From Leucobacter edaphi (GTDB lineage: Bacteria > Actinomycetota > Actinomycetes > Actinomycetales > Microbacteriaceae): 64,000 nt of DNA. The notes below the pieces were generated by a model that saw only the letters and a program-made list of their open reading frames with translations, did not search any database and had not been told where the DNA came from. Within the stretch, counting starts at the first letter, position 1, and each line of letters begins with the position of its first letter. Made by a program: the position numbers and the translations under genes. The stretch lies in assembly GCF_016522535.1 (NCBI RefSeq), contig NZ_JAEHOI010000006.1:124001-188000 (forward strand). Direction: 5' to 3'. Of the stretch, positions 26,502 to 35,510 are shown piece by piece.

Positions 26502-27425
26502 ATGTCGGATTCCCTTGACCTCGAGCGCGCGGCAACCGCCCTGGCTCGCACGATGAACTCCTACGGCGAGACCGTGCTGCGCAGGCGAAATACGAGCTAC
26601 ACCCAGTTCCGCATCCTCTCGATCCTCACCGAGACCCCCGGCATCCCGGGAAAGCGTGTCGCGCACTGCCTCGGGGTCTCCGGGGCCGCCGCGTCGAAGC
26701 AGCTGAAGATCCTGACGCGCGGAGAACTCGTCGCGAGCCGCACCCAGCGTGGCGAGGGCCGCGCACAGCGGCTCGAACTCACCCATGCGGGCCGCGAGCT
26801 CTTCACGGCGCTGGCCTCCGAACTCCACACGCCGCTCGTCGAGTGCTGCCGTATCGCAGGCGAGGATTTCTCGGAGCTGTCGGCCATCTTCCGCGCGCTC
26901 AATGACATCGTCTCGACCCGGCTGAGCGAGAAGGTCACCGGCCGCACGGCCGAGTCACCGATTCCGGCCCCGCGCACCACACCCAACCTCGGGCACGAGC
27001 TCTCCGCCTTTCTCGCGGCCCTCAACCATCGCACCGAGGCCCAGCTCAGCATGCACGGCGTCACGCTCCCGCAGTTCGCCATCCTGCGCCTGGTCTGCGC
27101 ATCACCCGGCCTGAACGGCCGCGAGATCGCGGAGGAACTCGACTACTCGACCCCCACCGTGTCCGGGCACCTCGCGCATCTCCGCGCTCTCGGACTCGCC
27201 ATGGACGTCTCCCGCGAGGGCAGCGGCAACACCCAGCAGCTCGAGTCGACCGCCGCGGGCCGCGGCTTCACGCAGGAGGTGCTGGAGAGCACTGCCGCCT
27301 GGGTCCACGAGGTCTGCTCGCAGGCCGGCGTCGACGAGGCCGCTCTCGCCACGCGGCTGCTCGCCGTCGGCGCCGCGGCCGCCGAGTACCCGCTTCCCGA
27401 GGCGTCGGCCGCCGGTTCCCGCTGA
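26502..27425 (+). CDS. Tandem MarR-family regulator (two winged-helix domains)
   Basis: A 307-residue protein composed of two MarR-type domains. The first (about 8-145) has FRILSILTETPGIPGKRVA, the recognition segment SGAAASKQLKIL and a basic wing (RTQRGEGRAQRLELT). The second (about 160-295) repeats the plan with FAILRLVCASPGLNGREIA, STPTVSGHLAHLRALGL and a wing. MarR proteins normally are about 150 residues and dimerise, so this fusion could bind as a pseudo-dimer. A gaaagg Shine-Dalgarno precedes the ATG. The neighbours are an acetyltransferase downstream and a surface-protein gene upstream; targets and ligand are unknown. Confidence 0.82.
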   Translation: MSDSLDLERAATALARTMNSYGETVLRRRNTSYTQFRILSILTETPGIPGKRVAHCLGVSGAAASKQLKILTRGELVASRTQRGEGRAQRLELTHAGRELFTALASELHTPLVECCRIAGEDFSELSAIFRALNDIVSTRLSEKVTGRTAESPIPAPRTTPNLGHELSAFLAALNHRTEAQLSMHGVTLPQFAILRLVCASPGLNGREIAEELDYSTPTVSGHLAHLRALGLAMDVSREGSGNTQQLESTAAGRGFTQEVLESTAAWVHEVCSQAGVDEAALATRLLAVGAAAAEYPLPEASAAGSR

Positions 27426-27433
27426 CCCCCGCC

Positions 27434-27997
27434 GTGCAGCCTCCGATCGTTCGGAGAGCGACTCCCGCGGATCTTCCGCTTCTCGAGGCGATCGAGCGGG
27501 AGGCCGACCTCCTCTTTGTTGAGCGCTTCGCCGCCTCGGACTGGCCGCCCCCGGCAACGGGGGCCGCTCGCGACGCTGATCCGGGGTTTCTCCTCGTCGC
27601 CGAGCTGGCCGGGACCGTCGTGGGCTTCGCGCACGTTCTCGAACCAGAGGCGCGCGCGGGAGATCCCGACGGCGCCCCGCGACTCGCCCACCTCGAGCAG
27701 CTCTCCGTCTCGCCCGCGGTCACTCGGCGCGGGATCGGCTCGGAGCTCCTCGCGACCGCCGCCCGTGTCGCCCACGAGCGCGGAGCGGAGCTGCTCACCC
27801 TGCGCACCTACCGCGACGTGCCGTGGAACGCGCCGTTCTACCGCGCACGCGGCTTCGCCGAAATAGTGCCGGATCGGGGATTTCTCCGAGAACTCCCCGC
27901 GTCGGAGCACTCCGAGGGAATCCACGCATTCGGCGAGCGCGTGCTGCTGGCGCGCGAGTTGCCGGCCGCACATCGGGAAACCGCCTCGAGCGCGTGA
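27434..27997 (+). CDS. GNAT-family N-acetyltransferase
   Basis: A 187-residue GCN5-related acetyltransferase. The acetyl-CoA binding segment is VSPAVTRRGIGSELL (about residues 95-109, the R-x-x-G-x-G/A core), followed by LRTYRDVPWNAPFYRARGF, the usual end of the fold. It begins with GTG at 27434, 8 bases after the MarR stop and without its own Shine-Dalgarno, so it is probably coupled to the regulator. Such proteins acetylate small amines, antibiotics or protein N-termini; the substrate is not evident. Confidence 0.82.
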   Translation: MQPPIVRRATPADLPLLEAIEREADLLFVERFAASDWPPPATGAARDADPGFLLVAELAGTVVGFAHVLEPEARAGDPDGAPRLAHLEQLSVSPAVTRRGIGSELLATAARVAHERGAELLTLRTYRDVPWNAPFYRARGFAEIVPDRGFLRELPASEHSEGIHAFGERVLLARELPAAHRETASSA

Positions 27998-28134
27998 GCG
28001 GGGCAGCGGGGCTGGGAACGGGAACACCAGGCCCACACAGCTGATTCCAAGATTGCTACACTCGTTTCGCAACCCGGGGACGCCCGCTCGCAGGGTCCGG
28101 TGGAGTGCGACACAGCGAATCGAAGGAGTTCACC

Positions 28135-31086
28135 TTGCCCTCTGCCGAGAACCCCGGATCAGACCCGCAGGATCGGCCGTTCGACGCCCCGGAGGCCGGG
28201 ACGCAGCAGCCGCAGGCGCCGCACGGGCAGCAGTACGGCCAGCAGGCGCAGCCGTATGCGCCGCAGGCGCAGCAGTATGCGCCGCACCCCGAGCAGCCTC
28301 AACCGCACCTCCAGCAGCCGCAGGCCCACCTCGAACAGCCACAGCCGTTCCCCCAGCAGCCGCAGCCCCCTCAGCCGCTGGCCCCTCAGCCGCAGGCCCA
28401 GCAAGCGCAGCCGCACCCCGCGCACCCCCACGGCCACCAGCCGTCCCCCCGCGCCGACACCCCCTTCGTCGCCGAGGTGAAGAAGTCGTTCAGCAGAGAC
28501 GGGATCATCACCCTCGCCGTGATCGCCGCGGCCACGCTCGGCGTCGCCCTGATCGGGTCGACACTGCTCTTCCTCGGCGGGCTCACGAGCGGGAGCGGCG
28601 TCGAGTTCTCCCAGGCCATGACGATCCTGCTCATCGGAACGGGCCTCGTCCTCGGCGGCGGGGTTCAGGTCGATGCGGGCGCTGGCCCCCTGGGCGAGGG
28701 CGCCGCGACGATCTCGGTCTTCGCGCTCGGCGCGCTTGCCGTCGTGGTTCTCGTGACCGCTATCATCGTGCGCTACCGCTCGGTCCCGAAGGACTCCCCC
28801 GCTCCGAACGCCGCACTCCAGCTCGGCCGCGCTGCCGTGGACTCCGCGCTGATCGCGCTGGTCCTCGCGCTCGTCTCGGGGCTGCCGAGGCTGTCCGGGA
28901 GCGCGTCGCTCACCGGCTCGGACGCCATCCAGGTGGGCACGAACCCGCTCCGGATCTTCTGCACCGTGTTCGTGCTCCTCCTCGTGACGCTGTACCTCGC
29001 GCGCGAGATTCCCCGCAGGAAGCTGCTCGGGATCCGAGACGGCGGCCTCGCCCTCACGCTCCGGGAGGGCGCCCGTTTCCTTGCCGTGCAGTTCTCGACG
29101 TTCGCCGTCGTGGGACTCATTGCGCTCGTCATCATCGCGATCCGCATGGAGGCTCCGCTCGCGATCCTCGCCGGGCTTCCGCTGCTCGGGAACATCGCGG
29201 GCTTCGCCGCGGCGCTCGCCTCGTTCGGCGGGGTTGCCGGCGCGGCGAGCTTCACCGGGAGCGCAACCGCTCACGCGGGTGATCTGCTCGGCGGGAACGC
29301 GATCTGGGTGCACCTGGCTGGACTCCTGATGATGATCTTCGCCGCGGTGTCGATCGGCCTGCATCGGCCCCGCACCGGCCGTTTCGAGGTCGCGAGGGTC
29401 TGGCAGCTCCCGGCCGTCGTGCTCCTCGCCTGGGTCGTGCTCGCCTCGGGACTGCTCGGGATCGGCGCGACGGGCGCCGCGACCGGCTTCGTGCCGCTGC
29501 GCGGTGCCGTGCAGCTGGGCCTGGACTGGTCGGTTCCGTTCCTGATGGCGCTCGTGGCCGCGCTCGTCTCGCTGGGCGCGGAGGTGCTGCCGCTCTTCCT
29601 CACCCGCTTGAGTCCCGGGCTGCTGCGCGCGTTCGCCTCGCAGAAGACCATCTCGCGGTGGCTCGCGGGGCAGCCGATCCCGCCGGTCGCTGCGCCCGCC
29701 GCCGCGCCGTCGACCACGGTGGCAGCCGACCCGGCCGCCGGGGCGAACGCCCCGTGGCCTGCTGCGATGAGTTTCGGTTCGGACACGGGCGCGGTGCCGC
29801 CGCTCCCCCAGGATCACGCGGCGCAGGCCACCGGCCAGCAGACCGCGCCCCCGCCGGTGGCGGGCACTGAGCCGTTCGAGACGACCGCTCCCCCGCCCCC
29901 CGCGCTCGCTTCGGCCGCGCATCCCGCAGCCCTGTTCCCGCTCCCGGTTCGGGGGCCCGGCGCCGCCACGTCGTCGCCTGCCGGCTCACCTGACGCGGCA
30001 CCGGCGGCGGCAGGATCCCCCGCGGCCGGATCCCCCGCGATCGAATCCCCCTCGGCCGGATCGCCGGGAGCTGGCGCTCCCCCGGCCATTGCACCGCTTC
30101 AGCCCAGCACCAAGAAGGGCTTGCTCATCGGGGTTTTCTCCGTGCTCGGTGTCGTGCTGCTCGTCGTCGCCGGCGTGATCGCCACGGCGGCGATCAACAG
30201 CACTCGCGACCCCGCGGCGGAGGTACGCGAGTACCTGCAGCTCCTCGCCGACGGTCAGGCCGAAGCGGCCACCGAAATGGTCGATCCCGGACTCAGGACC
30301 GCCGACCGCGAGCTGCTCACCAACGAGGTGCTCGGATCCGCGTCGAAGCGGATCGAGATCGTCGAGGTACAGACGATCGATCGTGGCGCCTCGGGCGCGA
30401 GCGTCAGCGCCGAGCTGGCCATCGACGGCGAGCGCTTCTCCCGCACCTTCGCCGTGTCGGCCGGGCCGAAGGAGTTCCTCGTGCTCGACACGTGGAAGCT
30501 CGAGGACGCGCTTGTCGTGCAGGGAAACATCAGCGGCTCCGACGCCCCGGCCGTCGCCCTCGGCACGGCGGAGGTCAAGCTCGAGAGCTCCGACGGCGCC
30601 TTCACCGGGTCCGGGTCGAAGTCCGTCTACCTCTATCCGGGCGTCTATCCCGTGGGCGGCAATGGCGACGACTACTTCCGCGTCTCGACGGATGAGCTCC
30701 GGGCCCTGCCCGAGGAGGTCGCTGGGAGCTCGGTGTCGGTGCACGTGGAGGGCGAGCCGACGGACAAGCTCAAGGAGGAGGTGCTCAAGGCCGCGCAGGC
30801 TCGGGCCACGAAGTGCGTGCAGGTCCCCACGAACATGGACGCCGCATGCCCTTACAGCGTCCAGAGCACGAAGCTGTCCGAGATGAAGATCGTGAGCCAG
30901 CCGCAGGGCTTCGAACGCTTCGACATGTCCTCGTTCACGACCGATCAGGGGGTCGTCGGCACCCGCCGCAACGCCACCTCGTTCGACAAGGATCCGAAGC
31001 TCTCCGAGGACAAGTTCCGCATGTCGGGCAGGATCGAGTTCGAGAACGGGAAGCCGGTCGTGAAGGACCTCAGCGCGGGCTGGTAG
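28135..31086 (+). CDS. Large multidomain membrane protein with Gln/Pro-rich N-terminus
   Basis: About 983 residues. Residues 1-105 are dominated by Gln, Pro and His in short repeats. From about 113 to 540 come some ten hydrophobic helices. A Pro/Ala/Ser linker (about 545-655) follows, then one helix (LLIGVFSVLGVVLLVVAGVI, about 662-685) and an extracytoplasmic domain of 295 residues starting with an NTF2-like-looking helix-strand region (EYLQLLADGQAEAA) and containing two Cys that may pair. The TTG at 28135 is chosen because aaggag lies 6 bases before it; a GTG at 28105 is in frame but lacks a site. Family not recognised; exposure outside the cell and cytosolic disordered arm are inferred. 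Confidence 0.75.
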   Translation: MPSAENPGSDPQDRPFDAPEAGTQQPQAPHGQQYGQQAQPYAPQAQQYAPHPEQPQPHLQQPQAHLEQPQPFPQQPQPPQPLAPQPQAQQAQPHPAHPHGHQPSPRADTPFVAEVKKSFSRDGIITLAVIAAATLGVALIGSTLLFLGGLTSGSGVEFSQAMTILLIGTGLVLGGGVQVDAGAGPLGEGAATISVFALGALAVVVLVTAIIVRYRSVPKDSPAPNAALQLGRAAVDSALIALVLALVSGLPRLSGSASLTGSDAIQVGTNPLRIFCTVFVLLLVTLYLAREIPRRKLLGIRDGGLALTLREGARFLAVQFSTFAVVGLIALVIIAIRMEAPLAILAGLPLLGNIAGFAAALASFGGVAGAASFTGSATAHAGDLLGGNAIWVHLAGLLMMIFAAVSIGLHRPRTGRFEVARVWQLPAVVLLAWVVLASGLLGIGATGAATGFVPLRGAVQLGLDWSVPFLMALVAALVSLGAEVLPLFLTRLSPGLLRAFASQKTISRWLAGQPIPPVAAPAAAPSTTVAADPAAGANAPWPAAMSFGSDTGAVPPLPQDHAAQATGQQTAPPPVAGTEPFETTAPPPPALASAAHPAALFPLPVRGPGAATSSPAGSPDAAPAAAGSPAAGSPAIESPSAGSPGAGAPPAIAPLQPSTKKGLLIGVFSVLGVVLLVVAGVIATAAINSTRDPAAEVREYLQLLADGQAEAATEMVDPGLRTADRELLTNEVLGSASKRIEIVEVQTIDRGASGASVSAELAIDGERFSRTFAVSAGPKEFLVLDTWKLEDALVVQGNISGSDAPAVALGTAEVKLESSDGAFTGSGSKSVYLYPGVYPVGGNGDDYFRVSTDELRALPEEVAGSSVSVHVEGEPTDKLKEEVLKAAQARATKCVQVPTNMDAACPYSVQSTKLSEMKIVSQPQGFERFDMSSFTTDQGVVGTRRNATSFDKDPKLSEDKFRMSGRIEFENGKPVVKDLSAGW

Positions 31087-31095
31087 CTTTCGCGG

Positions 31096-31117
31096 CCCCC
31101 GATGGGAGAATCGGGGG
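31096..31117 (+). promoter_or_regulatory. Hairpin between the large membrane gene and the next start codon
   Basis: cccccga (31096-31102) pairs perfectly with tcggggg (31111-31117), with a loop tgggagaa that contains the best Shine-Dalgarno-like bases for the ATG at 31119. It may be a weak terminator of the upstream gene or may limit translation of the downstream one. Confidence 0.4.
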
Positions 31118-31118
31118 C

Positions 31119-31532
31119 ATGCGCACCATCATCCGAGTCCTCGTCAACGCTTTCGCGCTGTGGCTGACCACGCTCATCGTGGGCGGCCCTGGCGATCACG
31201 GCATGTGGATCATCCCGCTGCAGAACGATAACGCCGGGAAGATGCTCACGCTCGTGCTCGTGGCCCTCGTGTTCGGGCTCGTCAACGGCACGCTGGGGAA
31301 GGTCGTCCGCTTCGTCTCGATTCCGCTCTACATCCTGACCCTCGGCCTGTTCGGCCTGATCGTGAACGGGATCATGATCGCCGTGGTCGCCTGGCTGTCG
31401 CAGCTCGCCGGCTTCGGCCTCGGCGTCGGCGGCTTCTGGTGGGGCGTCCTCGGCGCGATCGTGCTGTCGATCCTCTCCGGCATTCTCAACGGCCTGCTCG
31501 GCACCCGCAAGCGCCCGCGCGAGAACCGCTGA
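31119..31532 (+). CDS. Phage holin family 4-like small membrane protein
   Basis: A 137-residue protein with four hydrophobic helices, matching the YvlD/phage holin 4_2-like family of chromosomal membrane proteins (for example VFGLVNGTLGKVVRFVSIPLYILTL, split across helices 2 and 3, and a C-terminal SGILNGLLG). Despite the name there is no prophage nearby; the family is widespread in bacterial chromosomes and its function is not established. The next gene starts 5 bases after its stop, so they are probably co-transcribed. Confidence 0.78.
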   Translation: MRTIIRVLVNAFALWLTTLIVGGPGDHGMWIIPLQNDNAGKMLTLVLVALVFGLVNGTLGKVVRFVSIPLYILTLGLFGLIVNGIMIAVVAWLSQLAGFGLGVGGFWWGVLGAIVLSILSGILNGLLGTRKRPRENR

Positions 31533-31537
31533 GCGTC

Positions 31538-32047
31538 ATGAGCGCTGATCGCGTCACCGATCCGGGCCCGTTCCGCGTCACCTTCGTCTGCACGGGCAAC
31601 ATCTGCCGCTCCCCCATGGGCGAGATCGTCCTGCGCGCGCTCGCCGAGGACGCCGGCTGGGGCGGTCGCCTCACCGTGACCTCGAGCGGCACGGGCGGCT
31701 GGCACGCGGGAGACCCCGCGGACCCGCGCACCGTCGCCGCGCTCGACCGCGCCGGTTACGACGGCGCGGCACACCGGGCCGCGCAGGTCACCGACGCGGA
31801 TATCGCGGAGAACGACCTGATCATCGCCCTCGCCCGCGATCACGAGCGCGCACTGCTCGCCGCGGGAGCACCCCGCGACCGCCTCGTGCTGCTCACGGAC
31901 TTCGATCCGGATCAGCCCGCCGACCCGGACGTCTTCGATCCCTACTTCTCCGACGACGCGGCCTTCGACGCCGTGCTCGCCCAGGTCGAGCGCGCGAGCC
32001 GCGCCCTGCTCGCGAGCCTCGAACCCCGGCTCCGATCCGGGCACTGA
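31538..32047 (+). CDS. Low-molecular-weight protein tyrosine phosphatase
   Basis: A 169-residue phosphatase. The P-loop CTGNICRS, with nucleophilic Cys near residue 17, lies at the N-terminus as in all members, and the general-acid Asp is in the FDPYF segment near the C-terminus. Such enzymes dephosphorylate tyrosine or, in some bacteria, arginine residues. The ATG at 31538 begins 5 bases after the previous stop; longer frames upstream overlap that gene. A tyrosine-kinase partner is not in the window. Confidence 0.9.
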   Translation: MSADRVTDPGPFRVTFVCTGNICRSPMGEIVLRALAEDAGWGGRLTVTSSGTGGWHAGDPADPRTVAALDRAGYDGAAHRAAQVTDADIAENDLIIALARDHERALLAAGAPRDRLVLLTDFDPDQPADPDVFDPYFSDDAAFDAVLAQVERASRALLASLEPRLRSGH

Positions 32048-32171
32048 TCCCGATCCGGGCACGGATTCCGCTCGGCCTCCCCCAATCGGCACGCGCCAGA
32101 TCGCATGGGAGAATAGACGCGCGGCCGCGCCACCGGGCGCCGGCCTCCACTTGATTACGCTCGGAGACCCC

Positions 32172-33557
32172 ATGACGCCCCTGCCCCCGCAGCCCATCAG
32201 CCCCCTCGACGGCCGCTACTTCGCCGCGGTCGCCCCGCTCGGCGACACGCTCTCGGAGGCCGGCCTGAACAAGGCTCGCGTGCACGTGGAGGTGGAGTGG
32301 CTCGCCTATCTGACCGAGCACTCGCTGCTCGGAGGCACCCCGATCGACGCCGAGCAGCTCGCGTCGCTGCGCGCCTGGGCCGCAGACTTCGGCCAGGCCG
32401 AGATCGACGAGCTCGCGGAGACCGAGAAGACCACCCAGCACGATGTGAAGGCGGTCGAGTATCTCGTGCGCGCCCGCCTCGAGCAGCAGGGCCTCGGTCA
32501 TCTCGCCGAGCTCACCCACGTGTGCTGCACGAGCGAGGACATCAACAACGTCTCCTACGCGCTCACCGTGAAGCAGGCCGTCGCAGACGTCTGGCGCCCC
32601 CGCTTCGAGAGGGTCATCGCGGAACTCGCCCGCCAGGCCGAGCAGTACCGCGAGCTCCCCATGATGAGCCGCACGCACGGACAGCCGGCGACCCCCACGA
32701 CGCTCGGCAAGGAGCTCGCGGTGTTCGTGCACCGCCTCGAGCGCCAGCTCAACCAGATCGACGACATCGAGTACCTCGCCAAGTTCTCCGGCGCGACCGG
32801 CACCTTCGCCGCGCACATCGCCGCCGACCCGAACGCGGACTGGCCCGCGATCTCGCAGGAGTTCATCGAGGGCCTCGGCCTCGACTGGAATCCGCTCACC
32901 ACGCAGATCGAGTCGCACGACTGGCAGGCGGAGCTCTACACGCGGATCGCGCACGCGAACCGGATCCTGCACAACCTCGCCACCGACATCTGGAGCTACA
33001 TCTCCATCGGGTACTTCCGCCAGATCCCCGTCGCGGGCGCGACGGGCTCCTCCACGATGCCGCACAAGGTCAACCCGATCCGCTTCGAGAACGCGGAGGC
33101 GAACCTCGAACTCTCGAACGCGATCCTGGACTCGCTCGCCGCGACGCTCGTCACGAGCCGCTGGCAGCGTGACCTCACCGACTCGTCGGCGCAGCGCAAC
33201 ATCGGCGTCGGCATCGGCCACTCGGTGCTCGCCCTCGACAACATCCTCAAGGGCCTCGGCCAGATCGACGCGGCGCCCGAGGTGCTCGCGGCGGATCTCG
33301 ACGCCAACTGGGAGGTGCTCGGCGAGGCGATCCAGACCGTGATCCGGGCCGAGGTGACCGCGGGCCGTTCGACCATCAGCGACCCCTACGCTGCGCTCAA
33401 GGAACTCACCCGCGGCCGCCGGATCGGCCAGGCCGAGCTCGTCGAGTTCGTGCAGGGCCTCGAGATCGGCTCCGAGGCGAAGGAGCGCCTGCTCGCGCTC
33501 ACGCCCGCCGGATACATCGGCGACGCCGCTCGCCTGCTGGACTACCTGCAGCGCTAA
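32172..33557 (+). CDS. purB: Adenylosuccinate lyase
   Basis: A 461-residue enzyme of the fumarase/aspartase superfamily that releases fumarate from SAICAR and from adenylosuccinate in purine synthesis. It starts with PISPLDGRYF, has TSEDINNVSYAL and MMSRTHGQPATPTTLGKE, and carries the superfamily signature GSSTMPHKVNPI near residue 300. The length and the long-form start resemble the E. coli-type PurB. The ATG at 32172 has ggaga just upstream; an in-frame TTG at 32151 is less likely. A long hairpin follows the gene. Confidence 0.95.
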   Translation: MTPLPPQPISPLDGRYFAAVAPLGDTLSEAGLNKARVHVEVEWLAYLTEHSLLGGTPIDAEQLASLRAWAADFGQAEIDELAETEKTTQHDVKAVEYLVRARLEQQGLGHLAELTHVCCTSEDINNVSYALTVKQAVADVWRPRFERVIAELARQAEQYRELPMMSRTHGQPATPTTLGKELAVFVHRLERQLNQIDDIEYLAKFSGATGTFAAHIAADPNADWPAISQEFIEGLGLDWNPLTTQIESHDWQAELYTRIAHANRILHNLATDIWSYISIGYFRQIPVAGATGSSTMPHKVNPIRFENAEANLELSNAILDSLAATLVTSRWQRDLTDSSAQRNIGVGIGHSVLALDNILKGLGQIDAAPEVLAADLDANWEVLGEAIQTVIRAEVTAGRSTISDPYAALKELTRGRRIGQAELVEFVQGLEIGSEAKERLLALTPAGYIGDAARLLDYLQR

Positions 33558-33582
33558 TCCGAGGCCCCTTTATGGGCAGGTG

Positions 33583-33635
33583 AACGCGCGAGGCGCCCCG
33601 CGACCGCTGTGGCGGTCCGGGGCGCCTCGCGCGTT
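33583..33635. terminator. Long bidirectional terminator hairpin after purB
   Basis: A perfect 17-base stem (33583-33599 with 33619-33635) encloses a further gaccgc/gcggtc inner stem. It lies between the convergent purB and TetR genes and probably ends both transcripts. Confidence 0.8.
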
Positions 33636-33650
33636 GCGACGCGGCCGCCC

Positions 33651-34274
33651 TTACTGCGGGAGTCCGAGCAGCTGCGAGACGTAAGGCCGCTGGCGTTCGA
33701 GACGCCCGGTCAGCTCGGACCACTCGCCCCGCTGCCCCGACATGATCTGGGCGCCGACGAACATCTCGTTGAGCAGTTCCGCGAGCGTGGCCACGTCGAG
33801 ATCCTCGGACAGCTCACCCGCGTCGACGGCGGCCTGGAGCATTTCCACGGTCATTCCCGCCCAGTGCCGATCGGGGGCGTCACCGAGCTTTCGGAGTTCC
33901 TCGGACGTGCTCTGCCGCAGCCGGATTCCGGACTGGACGATCCTGTCTTCTGCGATGAGGGCCCCGAGACGCTCGCGGGCCGCGAGGAATCGCTCGAGTG
34001 GTGAATCCTCGCCCTCGACCGCGGCCTCGAAGGCCTGGACCATCCGCTCGCTCTGCTGCTCGAGGAGGGCTTTCGCGACGTCCTCCTTGTTCCCGAAGTG
34101 GAAGTAGAGCGAGCCCAGGCTGATGCCGGCGTGCTCGGAAATGTCCTTGAGCCGCGCTCCCTCGTACTCCTTCTCGGCGAAAATTGCCGCGGCCGACTCG
34201 AGCAGCGTTGCTCGCGACTCCAGCCCACGCTTCTGCTTACCACGCACGGTTCCACCGCGCTCTTTGACCGCCAC
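33651..34274 (-). CDS. TetR-family regulator, gamma-butyrolactone-receptor-like
   Basis: A 207-residue repressor. The N-terminal helix-turn-helix (about residues 15-60) has SRATLLESAAAIFAEKEYEG, then the recognition part ISLGSLYFHFGNKEDVA. The wording resembles the ArpA/ScbR group of autoregulator receptors, but that group assignment is a guess from similarity of the DNA-binding half. The GTG at 34274 has ggagg four bases upstream; the frame is open further but lacks a ribosome site. It is divergent from the siderophore-reductase gene, with a 224-base intergenic region, so it may control that gene. Confidence 0.82.
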   Translation of the reverse strand: MAVKERGGTVRGKQKRGLESRATLLESAAAIFAEKEYEGARLKDISEHAGISLGSLYFHFGNKEDVAKALLEQQSERMVQAFEAAVEGEDSPLERFLAARERLGALIAEDRIVQSGIRLRQSTSEELRKLGDAPDRHWAGMTVEMLQAAVDAGELSEDLDVATLAELLNEMFVGAQIMSGQRGEWSELTGRLERQRPYVSQLLGLPQ

Positions 34275-34498
34275 ATGTCCTCCGCGAACGATTCGAGAAT
34301 CCAATCTCATTTTCCAGGTCAGCATATGGGATTGCAACCGCAGTTCGGGTGCCGACCGACGATTGCGTTCCCGCTCGTCCGCAAACAAAGTGAGGAGAAG
34401 GCCCCGATCATTGAGGCATTTGCCCTGCACGGTTCCCCCCTGTGGGAATTCGGGATGCGGCGCGTCGCGGAGTGCGAGAGGCTAGAGAGGAGGAAAGC

Positions 34499-35428
34499 GT
34501 GTGCGCCACGGCCTCCTCACCCCTCCCGATCGTCGGCCCGCCGCCGATCTCCAGCAAATGCGAAAGCAGGTTCGTCAGCATGTCGCCGCAGTCCGAAGAA
34601 TTCGCCCGCACTCGCACGATGCACCGGTTCACGGCGCGCCGCGTCACCGCGGTGCGCGTCGCACGGATGGAGGAGTTCATCCGCGTCACGCTCTCCGGCG
34701 ATGAGCTCGGTGACTGGACCAGCACCGGGCCCGAGGACCACGCGAAGGTCTTCTTCCCCGATCCCGAGACCGGAGAGCTCGTCGCGCCGACCGCCGCGAG
34801 TCCCACCGAGTCCGGCATCATCCGCCCGGATCGGCCCGCGTTCGGTCGCGACTTCACTCCCCTGAACGTGCGGATCAACGTGGGATCGGGGCACACCGAG
34901 TTCGACATCGATGTGCTCCGTCACGATAACCCCGGCCCGGCTGCCGCCTGGGCGGTCGAGGCCGAGCCGGGCGACGAGCTCGTGGTCGTGGGGCCGCGGG
35001 GCTCCGTGGACGCCGCGACCGAGGCCCGCCGGGTGCTGTGCGTGGTGGATCCCACGGCTCTTCCCGCCGCAGCCCGCTGGATCGAGGAGATGCCGGACTC
35101 CGCCAGGGTCGAGGTGATCGTCGACCTGCCGGGCCCGATCGACTGGGTCCGCAGCTACCTCGCCGCCCAGGGCGGCCGCGACGTGCCCATCACCGCGGCC
35201 CCGCAGGGCCCTGACGGGCTCGCTGAGGCCGCCCGGGCCGCCGGCATCGACGACGGGACCTACGTCTTCGCAGGGGGCGAGGCCGGGCGTCTCCTCTCGC
35301 TCCGGCGATACCTGCGCGGCGAGCTCGGGCTGCCGCGCGAGCGCTACTCGATCAGCGGGTACTGGAAGCGCGGAGACGCGAACTTCGATCATCACGCACC
35401 TATCGATCCCGCCGATCCTGAGGACTAA
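34499..35428 (+). CDS. Siderophore-interacting protein (ferric-siderophore reductase)
   Basis: A 309-residue SIP-family flavoprotein that reduces ferric siderophores in the cytosol to release iron. It shows the FAD-binding-domain segment FGRDFTPLNVRI, then the GDELVVVGPRGS segment and the C-terminal VFAGGEAG and ISGYWKRG segments typical of the family (ViuB-like). The GTG at 34499 has aggagg 5 bases upstream and the added residues keep high G/C at third positions; an ATG at 34580 is the alternative and lies nearer the conserved part (MHRFTARRV). No siderophore uptake genes are adjacent. Confidence 0.86.
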   Translation: MCATASSPLPIVGPPPISSKCESRFVSMSPQSEEFARTRTMHRFTARRVTAVRVARMEEFIRVTLSGDELGDWTSTGPEDHAKVFFPDPETGELVAPTAASPTESGIIRPDRPAFGRDFTPLNVRINVGSGHTEFDIDVLRHDNPGPAAAWAVEAEPGDELVVVGPRGSVDAATEARRVLCVVDPTALPAAARWIEEMPDSARVEVIVDLPGPIDWVRSYLAAQGGRDVPITAAPQGPDGLAEAARAAGIDDGTYVFAGGEAGRLLSLRRYLRGELGLPRERYSISGYWKRGDANFDHHAPIDPADPED

Positions 35429-35436
35429 ACGGCCAG

Positions 35437-35460
35437 TTTCCCGGTGTCATTATCGGGAAA
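35437..35460. repeat. Inverted repeat TTTCCCG/CGGGAAA
   Basis: tttcccg (35437-35443) and cgggaaa (35454-35460) surround a 10-base spacer just after the SIP stop. It may be a terminator or, with the related palindrome at 35511-35525, a pair of operator sites for the following TetR gene. Confidence 0.4.
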
Positions 35461-35510
35461 AGTCCCGTCCAGTCCCCCTTTTCGAGATCGATACTTAGTA
35501 TTCGCTCCGA

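Noticed and set aside
31119-31532. Holin-like gene as sign of a prophage
   Set aside because: The family is common as a chromosomal membrane protein and no lysin, capsid, integrase or attachment site is nearby.
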